Shown in pieces: positions 47,822 through 56,746 of a DNA stretch of 64,000 nucleotides. How positions within the stretch are numbered: position 1 is the first letter of the stretch; the number at the start of each line of letters is the position of its first letter. Source of the DNA: Pseudomonas fluorescens (lineage in GTDB: Bacteria; Pseudomonadota; Gammaproteobacteria; Pseudomonadales; Pseudomonadaceae); contig NZ_LT907842.1 in the NCBI RefSeq assembly GCF_900215245.1, forward strand, positions 4,650,001 through 4,714,000, given 5' to 3'. The position numbers were made by a program, and so were the translations under genes. The notes below the pieces were generated by a model. It ran no database searches and had not been told where the DNA came from. It worked only from the letters and a program-made list of their open reading frames with translations.

Positions 47822-48439
47822 ATGACTTACACACGCTTGAACAAAGACGACGCTGTGGTGCTGTTGGTGGACCACCAGACCGGCCTGATCTCGCTGGTGC
47901 AGGATTTCTCGCCCAACGAATTCAAGAACAACGTGCTGGCCCTGGCCGATGTGGCCAAGTTCTTCAAGCTGCCGACCATCCTCACCACCAGCTTTGAAAC
48001 CGGCCCCAACGGCCCGCTGGTGCCCGAGCTGAAAGAACTGTTCCCGGACGCCCCGTACATCCCGCGTCCTGGCCAGATCAACGCGTGGGACAACGAAGAC
48101 TTCGTCAAGGCCGTCAAAGCCACCGGCCGCAAGCAACTGATCATTGCCGGCGTGGTAACTGACGTCTGCGTGACATTCCCGACCCTTTCCGCGCTGGCTG
48201 AAGGTTTTGAAGTGTTCGTGGTGACCGACGCCTCCGGTACGTTCAACGAAGCCGTGCAACGTGCGTCGTGGGCACGCATGAGCGCGGCGGGTGCACACCT
48301 GGTGAACTGGTTCTCGGTGGCCTGCGAGCTGCAAGTCGACTGGCGCAACGACATGGAAGGCCTGGCCAACCTGCTGTCGCCGCGTATTCCCAACTACCGC
48401 AACCTGATGAACAGCTACTCGGCGTTTACCGCCAAGTAA
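47822..48439 (+). CDS. Isochorismatase-family hydrolase (YcaC-like)
   Basis: This cytoplasmic hydrolase has 205 residues. The catalytic pattern is visible: Asp in VVLLVDHQTGLI and Cys in VVTDVCVTFPTLSAL, with the usual cis-peptide region before the Cys. YcaC-like members have unknown amide or ester substrates. The start at 47822 follows AAAGGAG and opens MTYTRLNKDD. It is 26 bp after the amidohydrolase, so the pair may act in sequence on one compound. A REP pair follows. Confidence 0.88.
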   Translation: MTYTRLNKDDAVVLLVDHQTGLISLVQDFSPNEFKNNVLALADVAKFFKLPTILTTSFETGPNGPLVPELKELFPDAPYIPRPGQINAWDNEDFVKAVKATGRKQLIIAGVVTDVCVTFPTLSALAEGFEVFVVTDASGTFNEAVQRASWARMSAAGAHLVNWFSVACELQVDWRNDMEGLANLLSPRIPNYRNLMNSYSAFTAK

Positions 48440-48468
48440 CCTGCGCTCAGGCATTCAGGTAAAACCCT

Positions 48469-48555
48469 GTGGGAGGGGGCTTGCTCCCGATCGCGGTGTT
48501 TTAGCCACCTCAACGGTGACTGACAGACCGCGATCGGGAGCAAGCCCCCTCGCAC
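48469..48555. repeat. REP pair (inverted)
   Basis: GTGGGAGGGGGCTTGCTCCC and its inverted partner flank a short spacer, with inner inversion CCGATCGCGGT/ACCGCGATCGG. This variant carries G-rich CTCCC in place of CTCGC. Confidence 0.85.
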
Positions 48556-48637
48556 ATGGGTGGGTGTACCCACATTGGGTTTGTGGTGGGGCTGCTGACA
48601 GGCTATAAAACCGCAAAATGTCCACCGAGAAGCGACA

Positions 48638-49525
48638 ATGAACCCCTTCGAAGACATGCGCCTGTTTTGCCAGGTCATGGAGTCCGGCAGTTTCACCGCC
48701 GCCGCCGAGCAACTGGGCCTGTCCAAGCAGTTTGTCAGTCGCCGTCTGATCCAGTTGGAAGACCGCCTCGGTGTGCGGTTGCTCAACCGTTCCACGCGGC
48801 GTCTGGACGTGACGCCGCTGGGCCAGAGTTACTACGAATCGGCCTTGCGCCTGCTCGGTGAAGTCGAGCAGGTGGAGCAGGGCATCGCTGGCCAGAACAG
48901 CGAACCACGCGGCACCCTTCGCCTCAGCGCGCCGTTGTCGTTTGCCATGGCTCATCTTGGTTGCCTGTTGCCGTTGTTCCTGCAGCGCCACCCGCACGTG
49001 TCGGTGGAAGTCGACCTGAGCGACCGCCCCGTGGACTTGATCGGCGAAGGCTATGACTTGGTGCTGCGTATTGGCACGCTGGAAGATTCGACGCTGATCG
49101 CGCGGCGCATCGGCAGTGTCCAGCGGGTGTATTGCGCCAGTCCCGAGTACCTGGCCCAGCGCGGCACGCCGCTCAAACCCGACGATTTGGGCGACCACGA
49201 CTGCCTGCCCTACGGCCATGGCCGCCAGGTGCAATGGCGATTCCTGAGCAAGGGCAAAGTGCAGTCGGTAAATGTCAGCGGGCGGATGCGCGTCAATAAC
49301 GGCGAGCTGCTGCGCGACACGGCCATTGCCGGCCTGGGCGTCACGTACCTGCCGACGTTTATCGTCGCCGATGCATTGCAGGACGGGCGCCTGGTCACGG
49401 TCTTGGAAGACTTCGCCCCCGAGGCGCTGACCTTGTCTGCGGTTTACCCACAGCACCGGCAAAGCGCCAGACCGGTGCAGGCCCTGGTGGAGTTTCTGCG
49501 CGAACGCCTGGCCGGCGGCTGCTGA
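48638..49525 (+). CDS. LysR-family transcriptional regulator
   Basis: This regulator has 295 residues of the classical CrgA-like type (MNPFEDMRLFCQVMESGSFT, then AAAEQLGLSKQFVSRRLIQLE). The effector domain opens GTLRLSAPLSFAMAHLG. It lies downstream of the amidohydrolase-isochorismatase operon, same strand, separated by a REP pair, so it may have its own promoter. The obvious candidate targets are that operon, though LysR genes of this subtype often control distant genes. Confidence 0.87.
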   Translation: MNPFEDMRLFCQVMESGSFTAAAEQLGLSKQFVSRRLIQLEDRLGVRLLNRSTRRLDVTPLGQSYYESALRLLGEVEQVEQGIAGQNSEPRGTLRLSAPLSFAMAHLGCLLPLFLQRHPHVSVEVDLSDRPVDLIGEGYDLVLRIGTLEDSTLIARRIGSVQRVYCASPEYLAQRGTPLKPDDLGDHDCLPYGHGRQVQWRFLSKGKVQSVNVSGRMRVNNGELLRDTAIAGLGVTYLPTFIVADALQDGRLVTVLEDFAPEALTLSAVYPQHRQSARPVQALVEFLRERLAGGC

Positions 49526-49550
49526 GCAACTGACACAACACAGCCCCCCT

Positions 49551-49580
49551 GTGGGAGGGGGCTTGCTCCCGAAAGCGCTG
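49551..49580. repeat. Single REP element
   Basis: GTGGGAGGGGGCTTGCTCCC begins at 49551 just after the LysR stop. The matching inverted partner is degraded (CGCGAGCCAGCCGCTGCCAC near 49618). No gene lies in 49526-49656. Confidence 0.75.
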
Positions 49581-49656
49581 GGTCAGTGACTCTATGGGTC
49601 GGCTGATACGCCGCTGTCGCGAGCCAGCCGCTGCCACATTCTGGTCAGCGTTCGGC

Positions 49657-50604
49657 TCAGCGATCGACCACGTTGGCCAGCGCTGAACCGCTTACATAAC
49701 GCTCAAGATTCGCCAGGAACGTCTCGGCAATTTCCTGCCTGCTGTTGGTCGAAATGGCTGAGGTATGGGGCGACAAGCGCACACGCGGATGGGTATACAG
49801 CGGGTGCCCGTCCGGCAACGGTTCCGGCTCGGTCACGTCCAGCGAGGCTAGGCCGATCCGGCCGTTGTCCAGCGCTTCCAGCAACGCCTCCTGGTCCAGC
49901 AGGCCACCGCGCGCAATGTTGATCAGGTGCAGCCCCGGCTTGGCGCTGCCCAGCACATCACGGTTAACGATATGCCGAGTGGCCTCGGTGAGTGGCGCGG
50001 CCAGTACCAGGTGGTCTGCGCGGGCGAACAGGTCGTGGATATCCCGCGCGGTTTCTACACCTTCCAGCTCAATGGGCGCCGCGCGTTGGCGCAGTGCGAT
50101 CACGTTGATGCCAAGAGCCAGGGCCTTTTGCGCGAGGCTTTTGCCGATGGCACCAAAGCCGAGCAGGCCCAGGGTGGTGCCCTTGAGCGGGCGCAGTGCG
50201 GTGAAATGCCACTGGGCGTCCTTCACCCAGATGTCCGGCAAATGCTTGGAAGCGGCAAAGAGCGTCGCCAGGGCGAATTCGGCGAGGTTATCGGCGGCGC
50301 TGCCCCGGGAGGTGCTGACCGGTGGGCCGTTGAACAGCCACTGCGGGTAAAAATCGATGCCCGATGACACCAGGTGCACCCACTGCGCGCCATAGGGCCA
50401 GCCGGGCGGTGGGGTGTCCGGTGCGGTGTAGCCGCGCACATTGATCGGGCGCAGCAGCAGGATATTGGCCTGGGGCGGCAGGTCACTCGGCACGCCGGCG
50501 GGCACGCCGATCACTTGGGCCTGCGGGTGGATCGTCGCGAGGCGTTCGCGAATCACATCGTTATAATCTTCGTCCAGTTGGCTGGCGATAATCACCTGAC
50601 TCAT
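49657..50604 (-). CDS. D-2-hydroxyacid dehydrogenase family protein
   Basis: This NAD(P)-dependent oxidoreductase has 315 residues. The Rossmann motif is LGLLGFGAIGKSLAQ near residue 147. The catalytic Arg is in NIARGGLLDQEALL, Glu in DVTEPEPLP and His in RLSPHTSA. These define the D-2-hydroxyacid dehydrogenase family (GhrA-like branch). The start at 50604 has AAGGAA upstream. It is the last gene of a minus-strand set with two flavin-linked enzymes and a binding protein for sulfur compounds. The substrate is a 2-oxo or 2-hydroxy acid, not further defined. Confidence 0.85.
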   Translation of the reverse strand: MSQVIIASQLDEDYNDVIRERLATIHPQAQVIGVPAGVPSDLPPQANILLLRPINVRGYTAPDTPPPGWPYGAQWVHLVSSGIDFYPQWLFNGPPVSTSRGSAADNLAEFALATLFAASKHLPDIWVKDAQWHFTALRPLKGTTLGLLGFGAIGKSLAQKALALGINVIALRQRAAPIELEGVETARDIHDLFARADHLVLAAPLTEATRHIVNRDVLGSAKPGLHLINIARGGLLDQEALLEALDNGRIGLASLDVTEPEPLPDGHPLYTHPRVRLSPHTSAISTNSRQEIAETFLANLERYVSGSALANVVDR

Positions 50605-50617
50605 GAGCGTTCCTTCT

Positions 50618-51781
50618 TCAGAGGGGGGCACGTTGGGCGAAGGCCGCTTTGCCGACGCCTTGCAGCACGGCGTCGTTTTGTGGCGTATGCACGCGACTGC
50701 ACAACACGTCGCGGTAGTAACGTTGCAGCGGGCTGTGGCGCGACAGGCCAGGGTTGCCCGAGGCTTCAATGGCCAGCTCCACGGCGCGAATCGCATTGCC
50801 GGTCACCAGGTATTTAAGCTGCGCGGCATTGGCGGCAGGCGTGTGACCTTCGGCGGCCGCATCAAGCAGGCTGCGATTGGCAAACAGCAGGGTGTCGATA
50901 TGGCCGACCGTTTCTTGAAAACGCGGCAAGCTCGACAGCGCGGCGCCGAGATTGGACGGCTTGCGGTGTTCCAGCCAATTCACCAGCCAGTCCCGCGCGG
51001 CCTGGGCCACCGCGTCATACACCGACGACAGCAACACCGACATCCACAGGAACCCATCGGCATCGAGTTCCGGCTGCGGCGCGCTCCAAGGGCTCACACT
51101 GACGGCGTGGTCCAGCGGCACTAATACGTTATCGAGCACCACTTCATGGCTGCAGGTCGCCCGCATGCCCAGATGGTCCCAGGTGTCGATGATGCTCACG
51201 CCCGGGCTGTTTTTGGGCACCAGCCAGGCACCGACCAACGGGTCGCTGTCGTCACTGCGCGCCCACACGCTGAACCAGCTCAGGCCATGGCTGCCGGTGG
51301 AGTAGATTTTGCGCCCGCTGATGCGCCAGCCCTCGGCGGTGCGCACCGCCGTGGTTGCCGGCAGGCCGCCACGGGCCGGGGTGCCGAGGTCGGGTTCGAC
51401 GCGCAGGGCATTGATCAACGCACCGTTGCGCACCGCGTCTTCGGCGACGCGCACGCGCAGGTGGCGGGGCCAGGTTTTACTGTCTTGCAGGCGTGTGTGC
51501 TGCAGGTACTGCATCACCAGGATCAGTGCCGTAGAGGGCTCGCCCTTGGCAATCGCGCTGATGGCTTGGCGTGCCTGGGGCAGGTTGGCGCCGCCTCCAC
51601 CCAGGGCTTTGGGCACGGTGAAGGCGACCAATCCATGCGCATGCAAGCGCTTGAAGTTGTCATGGGGGAAGGCGCCGCTCTCATCATAGACATGCGCGTT
51701 GCTGGCCAATTCAGCGCTGAGGCGTTCGAGCAGGGCTTCGAAGTTGGCGACTTCCACGGAGCGTAACGACGGTTGCGTCAT
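50618..51781 (-). CDS. Acyl-CoA dehydrogenase-fold flavoprotein (SfnB/DszC-like)
   Basis: This protein has 387 residues and the acyl-CoA dehydrogenase fold. It includes ALIDALRVEPDLGTPARGGL-type and GWRISGRKIYSTGSHGLSWF segments and the usual C-terminal helices. It belongs with SfnB and DszC, which use reduced flavin to oxygenate sulfur compounds, rather than with fatty-acid enzymes. The start at 51781 (MTQPSLRSVEVANF) is chosen over a longer frame that opens with proline-rich, non-conserved residues. It sits between the hydroxyacid dehydrogenase and the LLM monooxygenase. Confidence 0.8.
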   Translation of the reverse strand: MTQPSLRSVEVANFEALLERLSAELASNAHVYDESGAFPHDNFKRLHAHGLVAFTVPKALGGGGANLPQARQAISAIAKGEPSTALILVMQYLQHTRLQDSKTWPRHLRVRVAEDAVRNGALINALRVEPDLGTPARGGLPATTAVRTAEGWRISGRKIYSTGSHGLSWFSVWARSDDSDPLVGAWLVPKNSPGVSIIDTWDHLGMRATCSHEVVLDNVLVPLDHAVSVSPWSAPQPELDADGFLWMSVLLSSVYDAVAQAARDWLVNWLEHRKPSNLGAALSSLPRFQETVGHIDTLLFANRSLLDAAAEGHTPAANAAQLKYLVTGNAIRAVELAIEASGNPGLSRHSPLQRYYRDVLCSRVHTPQNDAVLQGVGKAAFAQRAPL

Positions 51782-51886
51782 GAGTCTGTACTCAGTCAAA
51801 TGGGGGGCGGGCGGGTTCGCAAGGGCGCTGGTTGAGCCCCTGCATGGGCTGCCCGACACGCGGTGATCGGGCGCCAGCCACCTCGT

Positions 51887-53242
51887 TCAAGCCAGGGCCT
51901 TGAGGGGCGCTTCAGCCACGCTGTAACGATTGGCCGGGACTTGCAGCCCGAGGTTGTCGCGCAAGGTGTGGCCGCTGTACTCAGTGCGAAACAGCCCGCG
52001 CTGTTGCAGCACCGGCACCACCCATTCGGTGAAGAACTGCAAGCCATCCGGCAACACCGAGTTGATGATGAAACCGTCACTGGCGCCGGTTTCAAACCAG
52101 GTCTGGATCGCGTCGGCGACTTGCTCCGCCGTGCCGACAAAATCGCGATTGGGCCGCGAAAAACGCAGGGCCACTTCGCGTAATGTCAGGCCTTCGTCCC
52201 TGGCCCATTGCTTGATGCGGTCGGAGCCGCCTTTCTGACTGTTGGCGCCCAGGTCGCCGAGCTCCGGGAACGCTTCATCCAGCGGGTATTGGCTGAAGTC
52301 GTGGTCGTTGAAGGGGCGGCCCAGCGCCACAATGGCGTCTTCTATGGTCACCAGGTCCACGGCCTGCTGATAGCGACGTTCCACCTGCGCAGCATCGCGC
52401 CCGACAATCGGGCGGATACCGGGCAGGATCGACAGGCTGTCGGGGTCACGGCCAAAGCCCTTGGCGCGGCGTTTCAAGTCGGCGGTGTAGGCCTTGGCCT
52501 CGTCGATATTCTCGACGTGCACAAAAATCGCATCAGCATGTTCGGCGGCAAAGTTACGCCCATCTTCCGAGGTGCCCGCCTGGAAAACCACCGGCTGGCC
52601 CTGGCGCGAGCGGGCGATGTTCAGCGGGCCTTTCACCGAAAAAAACTCGCCTTTGTGATTCAGGGCATGCAGCTTGTGCGGGGTGAAAAACTCGCCGCTC
52701 TGTTTGTCGTAGGTAAAGGCGTCGTCTTCCCAGGAATCCCACAGGCCCTGGACCACGTTCAGGTGTTCCTTGGCGATGCGGTAGCGCACGGCGTGTGGCG
52801 GGTGCTCGGCTTTGCCGAAGTTATCGGCGGTGCCGCTCAGCCAGGAGGTCACCACGTTCCACCCGGCGCGGCCGCCGCTGATATGGTCCAGGGAGGCAAA
52901 TTGGCGCGCCACCTGGTAAGGCTCGGTGTAGCTCACCGTCACCGTCGCCACCAGGCCGATATGCGTGGTCAATGCGGCGAGGGCCGAGAGGATCGTCAGC
53001 GGCTCGAAACGGTTGAGGTAGTGCGGGCTGGATTTGGCGTGAATGTGCAGGCTGTCGGCGATAAACACGAAGTCGAATTTGGCGCTTTCGGCCAGTTCAG
53101 TCTGCTGCTTGTAGAAGCCAAAGTGAGTACTGGCATTGGCTTGCGCCTGTGGATGGCGCCATTCGCCCCAGCCGTGACCGACACCGTGGACCATGGCGCC
53201 CAGTTTCAAATGGCGTGGCTTCAATTGACTTGGCTTGCTCAT
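51887..53242 (-). CDS. LLM-class FMN-dependent monooxygenase (NtaA/SnaA/DszA-like)
   Basis: This monooxygenase (451 residues) uses reduced FMN. It opens LKLGAMVHGVGHGWGEWRHP. It contains the ISGGRAGWNVVTSW motif near 130 and a C-terminal ALRFSRPNRDFVGTAEQVAD region characteristic of the NtaA/SnaA/DszA/DmoA group. Neighbours are a sulfonate-type binding protein (upstream) and an SfnB-like flavoprotein (downstream). This points to release of sulfite or sulfide from an organosulfur compound under sulfur limitation. Confidence 0.87.
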   Translation of the reverse strand: MSKPSQLKPRHLKLGAMVHGVGHGWGEWRHPQAQANASTHFGFYKQQTELAESAKFDFVFIADSLHIHAKSSPHYLNRFEPLTILSALAALTTHIGLVATVTVSYTEPYQVARQFASLDHISGGRAGWNVVTSWLSGTADNFGKAEHPPHAVRYRIAKEHLNVVQGLWDSWEDDAFTYDKQSGEFFTPHKLHALNHKGEFFSVKGPLNIARSRQGQPVVFQAGTSEDGRNFAAEHADAIFVHVENIDEAKAYTADLKRRAKGFGRDPDSLSILPGIRPIVGRDAAQVERRYQQAVDLVTIEDAIVALGRPFNDHDFSQYPLDEAFPELGDLGANSQKGGSDRIKQWARDEGLTLREVALRFSRPNRDFVGTAEQVADAIQTWFETGASDGFIINSVLPDGLQFFTEWVVPVLQQRGLFRTEYSGHTLRDNLGLQVPANRYSVAEAPLKALA

Positions 53243-53254
53243 GTGCTGCTCCTG

Positions 53255-54229
53255 TTAGCGCGATGCTTGGGAATGGGGGACACGCTCGGCGTTAAAGCGC
53301 TTGTCGAAGCCCTGCGACACATCGATGTGGTTGGGCAGCAGGCCTTCTTTTTGATAGGTGTCGGCAGTGGCTTGAAGGCCGCGGATGACCGCGTCGTCGA
53401 TCAGCACGGGGGACAGATGGGTGTCTTTGGCCACCTCCACGTGCACGGCTAACGGCAGGCCGGTGATCCTGGCCTGGGCGGCGGCGTATTCATCGGGGTG
53501 CGTGTTGGCCCATGCGTAAGCGCGATCGACGCGGGCGACAAAGTCATCCAGTTGCGTGCGTTTTTCAGCGATGGCCTGGCGGGTGGCGGCGAAATACAGG
53601 TGATTGCTCAGCAGCTGATTGCCACTGATCAACACGCGGGCCTGGCTCTGTGAGGTGACCACGGTGGTGTAGGGGTCCCATGTGGCCCAGGCGTCGACCG
53701 TACCGTTATCCAGCACCAGGCGCGATTCGCTGGGCAGCAGGAAAATGAACTGCACGTCCTGGGTGGTCAGGCCAGCGCTGGCCAGGGCCTTGATCGCCAG
53801 GTAATGGCCGATGGAGCCGCGCCCGGTGACGATTTTTTTACCCTTGAGGTCGGCCACGGTCTTGATCGGTGAGTCCTTGGGCACCAGCAGGGCCGTGGTG
53901 TTGCGCCCTTCGGCGTGGATGATGCTGACCACCTTGAGCGATGCCCCTGCACCCAGGGCGAACACATACGGTGCATCGCCCAAGGCACCGATATCGACGG
54001 CGCCGGCATTCAAGGCTTCGCCCAACGGCGAGGCGGACGGGAACTCCGCCCACTTGATTTCGTACGGGACGTTTTTGGTTTCGCCGGAAGCTTCCAGCAG
54101 CGCCTTGATCGTGGATTTCTGATTGGCCACCCGCAGCGGTTGCAGGTCAGCGGCGTGGGCGGTGGTGACCAGGCCGAGGGCGAGGGCGGCGCCCAGCAGA
54201 AGGCGCTTGAACGGTGTGGAGAACAGCAT
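53255..54229 (-). CDS. Aliphatic sulfonate-type ABC substrate-binding protein (SsuA-like)
   Basis: This periplasmic protein has 324 residues and a signal peptide ending LVTTAHA near residue 27. Mature features: LRVANQKSTIKALLEASGET, then INAGAVDIGALGDAPYVFAL-like region and LKGKKIVTGRGSIGHYLAIK. It starts the set ending at the hydroxyacid dehydrogenase. No permease or ATPase is encoded alongside, so it must share those of another system, possibly the pair at 29943-31720. Confidence 0.86.
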   Translation of the reverse strand: MLFSTPFKRLLLGAALALGLVTTAHAADLQPLRVANQKSTIKALLEASGETKNVPYEIKWAEFPSASPLGEALNAGAVDIGALGDAPYVFALGAGASLKVVSIIHAEGRNTTALLVPKDSPIKTVADLKGKKIVTGRGSIGHYLAIKALASAGLTTQDVQFIFLLPSESRLVLDNGTVDAWATWDPYTTVVTSQSQARVLISGNQLLSNHLYFAATRQAIAEKRTQLDDFVARVDRAYAWANTHPDEYAAAQARITGLPLAVHVEVAKDTHLSPVLIDDAVIRGLQATADTYQKEGLLPNHIDVSQGFDKRFNAERVPHSQASR

Positions 54230-54343
54230 GGGACAAACTCCAGGCGTTTGTTGAAAGGGTACGGATACCTCCGCCTGGAGAAGGGGTCGGATGTCCTTGG
54301 GCGCTGCACCGCTCGCGGTGCAGCTGTAGCGTCAGTGGTGGGG

Positions 54344-55927
54344 TCAGATCACATGGAAGCCGTGGGTGGCGTCGCGGGCCAGTTGGTCGACCAGGCCGAA
54401 CTCCCAATCCAGGTACGCCTGCATGGCTTCCTTGGGGTTGTCGGTGCCTTCGTAGGGGCGGCGGTAACGGTCGATGCGTGGTGAGGCCAGGTGGGTTTCA
54501 CCGGCTTGCAGCGGCAGTTGCGCGTTGATCCAGCCGGCCGTGCCGTCTTGCAGCAGGAACACCTGCTTGCCGGTAATGGCTTCGACCTCGGGCACTGCCA
54601 GGCGCGCCAATTGGCTGCTGCCGCAGGTCAGCACGTAACGCTGGGCAGTCGGCACCTTGGCCAGGGCCTCGGGCAACTGCGCGCGCAGCACCCACCAGGC
54701 CCCCGGGATATGACGCTTCACATAGTTGGCGCTGGCGGTGAAGTCCAACACGACCGTGTCGCCATGTCCCAGCCAGTCAGCGAGGGTGTGTGGGCTGATG
54801 AGTTCGGCTTGGGGCGGCGCGGGCACCGGGGCAACCCAGGCACCGTGTTGACTGAAATGCGCCGGTTGCAGCGCGTCCAGCACATGCACTTCCCAGCCAA
54901 GCTGGGCCAGCCAGGACGCCGACATATTGGCCCGTACGCCATCGTCATCCGCCAGCACCAGCCGCGCACCGCGTACGCTGGCGACGTGGTCGGTTTCCTG
55001 GACCAGTTGGCCCCCCGGCGTGGAGCGCGCGCCGGGCAAGTGGCCGGCTTCGAATTCTTCCGGGGTGCGCACATCAAACAGGTAGGTGGTGCGCGTCGGT
55101 TCCTGCTGCCAGCGCTGCAGGTCCGCCAGCGTGGCGCGGCCGACGCGGGCCGTGTCGGCAACGCGACGCGCGTCCTGGGCGGCGATCCGGCGGTGTTCTT
55201 CGGACGTTGGGGCAAAGCGGCGCGACTGGCCATGGGCGAGTGTCTGCCCGGCCAAGGTCCAGCCGATGGTGCCGTTGCGCAAGGCCGACACCGGGTTGGC
55301 GATGCCGGCATTGATCAGCGACTGGGTGCCGATGATGCTGCGGGTACGCCCGGCGCAGTTGACGATGATATGCGTGGCCGGGTCCGGCGCCAGTTCACGG
55401 GCGCGCAACACCAGTTCGGCGCCGGGCACGCTGATGCCGGTGGGGATGCTCATGGTCTGGTATTCGTCGAAACGGCGCGCGTCGAGCACCACCACATCGG
55501 CCTGGCTGTCGAGCAAGGCCTGCACCTGTTCAGCCGCCAGGGACGGCGTATGCCGTTCGCTTTCGACCAGTTCGCCAAAGGCCTTGCTGGGCACGTTGAC
55601 GTCGATAAACAGCTCGCCACCGGCACGCCGCCAACCGTCGAGCCCACCTGCCAACTGGCTGACCTGGGTGTAGCCCAGCGCAACCAGGCGCTCAGCGGCA
55701 CGCTGCGCCAGCCCCTCGCCGTTGTCGTAGACGGTGACCTGGGTGTCTCGACGCGGAATTCGCGAATACACCTCCAGTTCCAGCTTGGACAGCGGGATGT
55801 TCGCCGCGAACAGCGGGTGAGACTCGGCAAACGGCGCCTCTTCACGCACGTCGAGCAGAGCGACTTCCTCACGGTCCAACAAGGCCTGGCGAATCTGGGC
55901 AAAGCTGCGGGTCGATACGGTGGTCAT
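54344..55927 (-). CDS. Four-domain rhodanese-type sulfurtransferase
   Basis: This protein has 527 residues made of four rhodanese domains (about 5-105, 125-235, 265-365, 375-480). Only domains 2 and 4 have the catalytic Cys: C191 (IIVNCAGRTRS) and C435 (YVLTCGSSQLAR). Domains 1 and 3 have Asp at the matching place (D68 in VYDNGEG, D327 in LADDDGV), so active and inactive domains alternate. The start overlaps the stop of the thiol dioxygenase gene (ATGA), so the two are translationally coupled. It probably handles sulfane sulfur made from thiols. A similar pair exists in P. aeruginosa (PA2602-PA2603). Confidence 0.9.
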   Translation of the reverse strand: MTTVSTRSFAQIRQALLDREEVALLDVREEAPFAESHPLFAANIPLSKLELEVYSRIPRRDTQVTVYDNGEGLAQRAAERLVALGYTQVSQLAGGLDGWRRAGGELFIDVNVPSKAFGELVESERHTPSLAAEQVQALLDSQADVVVLDARRFDEYQTMSIPTGISVPGAELVLRARELAPDPATHIIVNCAGRTRSIIGTQSLINAGIANPVSALRNGTIGWTLAGQTLAHGQSRRFAPTSEEHRRIAAQDARRVADTARVGRATLADLQRWQQEPTRTTYLFDVRTPEEFEAGHLPGARSTPGGQLVQETDHVASVRGARLVLADDDGVRANMSASWLAQLGWEVHVLDALQPAHFSQHGAWVAPVPAPPQAELISPHTLADWLGHGDTVVLDFTASANYVKRHIPGAWWVLRAQLPEALAKVPTAQRYVLTCGSSQLARLAVPEVEAITGKQVFLLQDGTAGWINAQLPLQAGETHLASPRIDRYRRPYEGTDNPKEAMQAYLDWEFGLVDQLARDATHGFHVI

Positions 55928-56535
55928 AGGGCAGGGCTCTTTTCTTTGGACACATCCCAGATGTTCGGGAGGTAGGCGTTGGAATAACCGGAGATAAACA
56001 GTTTCTCGCTGCCGTCGGGCTGGTATACCGCGCGGCGCACGGCACCGATATTGGCGCCGTACACATGGATGCTGATGGACACCTGGTCGCGGTGGGCATT
56101 ACTGACCTGATGAATATCCCCCACCTTGGGCGACACCGCCTCGACCTGGCCCGGCAGCAACTGAACAGGCTTGCCTTCGGCCACCAGGCTGCCGTCGGGT
56201 GCGCGTTCGAACCCCTGGGAAAACTCCGCGCCACGCAACATGCCAATCAGCCCCCACACCCGATGGTCATGAATCGGTGTGCTTTGCCCCGGCCCCCACA
56301 CAAAACTGACAATGCTGAAACGCTGGCGTGAGTCAGCATGCAGCAAAAATTGCTGGTAGCGCTGCGGGTCGGGTTGGGCGTATTCGTCGGGCAGCCAGTC
56401 ATCGTGGCTGACCAGTTGCGCCAGTAACTTGCCGCCACGGTGCAACAGGTCGCCTTCGCGTGGGTTGCCGTCGATCAATTCCGCCAGGGCGCCTATAAAG
56501 GCTCTGAGTCTCTCGGGGTGCGGGGCCTGGGTCAT
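55924..56535 (-). CDS. 3-Mercaptopropionate dioxygenase (cysteine dioxygenase family)
   Basis: This non-haem iron enzyme has 203 residues and oxidises a thiol to the sulfinate, most likely 3-mercaptopropionate. The iron ligands H89 and H91 (PIHDHRVWG) and H142 (DIHQVSN), the S155-H157-Y159 triad (SISIHVYG) and R168 sit at the positions reported for P. aeruginosa p3MDO. It overlaps the rhodanese gene by 4 bp and is divergent from a LysR gene at 56747. The same order (LysR, dioxygenase, rhodanese) is known in P. aeruginosa, so the assignment is firm; physiological thiol preference is not proven here. Confidence 0.88.
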   Translation of the reverse strand: MTQAPHPERLRAFIGALAELIDGNPREGDLLHRGGKLLAQLVSHDDWLPDEYAQPDPQRYQQFLLHADSRQRFSIVSFVWGPGQSTPIHDHRVWGLIGMLRGAEFSQGFERAPDGSLVAEGKPVQLLPGQVEAVSPKVGDIHQVSNAHRDQVSISIHVYGANIGAVRRAVYQPDGSEKLFISGYSNAYLPNIWDVSKEKSPAL

Positions 56536-56746
56536 GGCAGTTCCATCGTGCGGTTGATGGTTTTATATAAGCATAATGTTTGTATTTAATATGCTATTTT
56601 TTAATGATTAGCTTATAGCTGAAGGTAATTTAGAACCGGTCTGAATAGCGTTAGACGTTATTGATTCCAGCCTGGGCTATCCAGGCAGCGTGGCGGCAAC
56701 TATGCTTGGCACACATCTTAATGACTGTTCTCTATGTGCGGCCCAA
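56536..56746. promoter_or_regulatory. AT-rich divergent promoter region (dioxygenase / LysR)
   Basis: This interval is AT-rich, with GCATAATG...AATATGC near 56572-56594 as a candidate dyad and ATTAGCTTA at 56607-56615. The same 9 bp occur at 57680-57688 before the class II aldolase gene. The adjacent LysR protein is the natural candidate to act here. Exact promoter elements were not assigned. Confidence 0.45.

Noticed and set aside
54491..55975. Long plus-strand frame (494 codons)
   Set aside because: It is antisense to the rhodanese gene, whose domain motifs and overlap with the dioxygenase gene are convincing.
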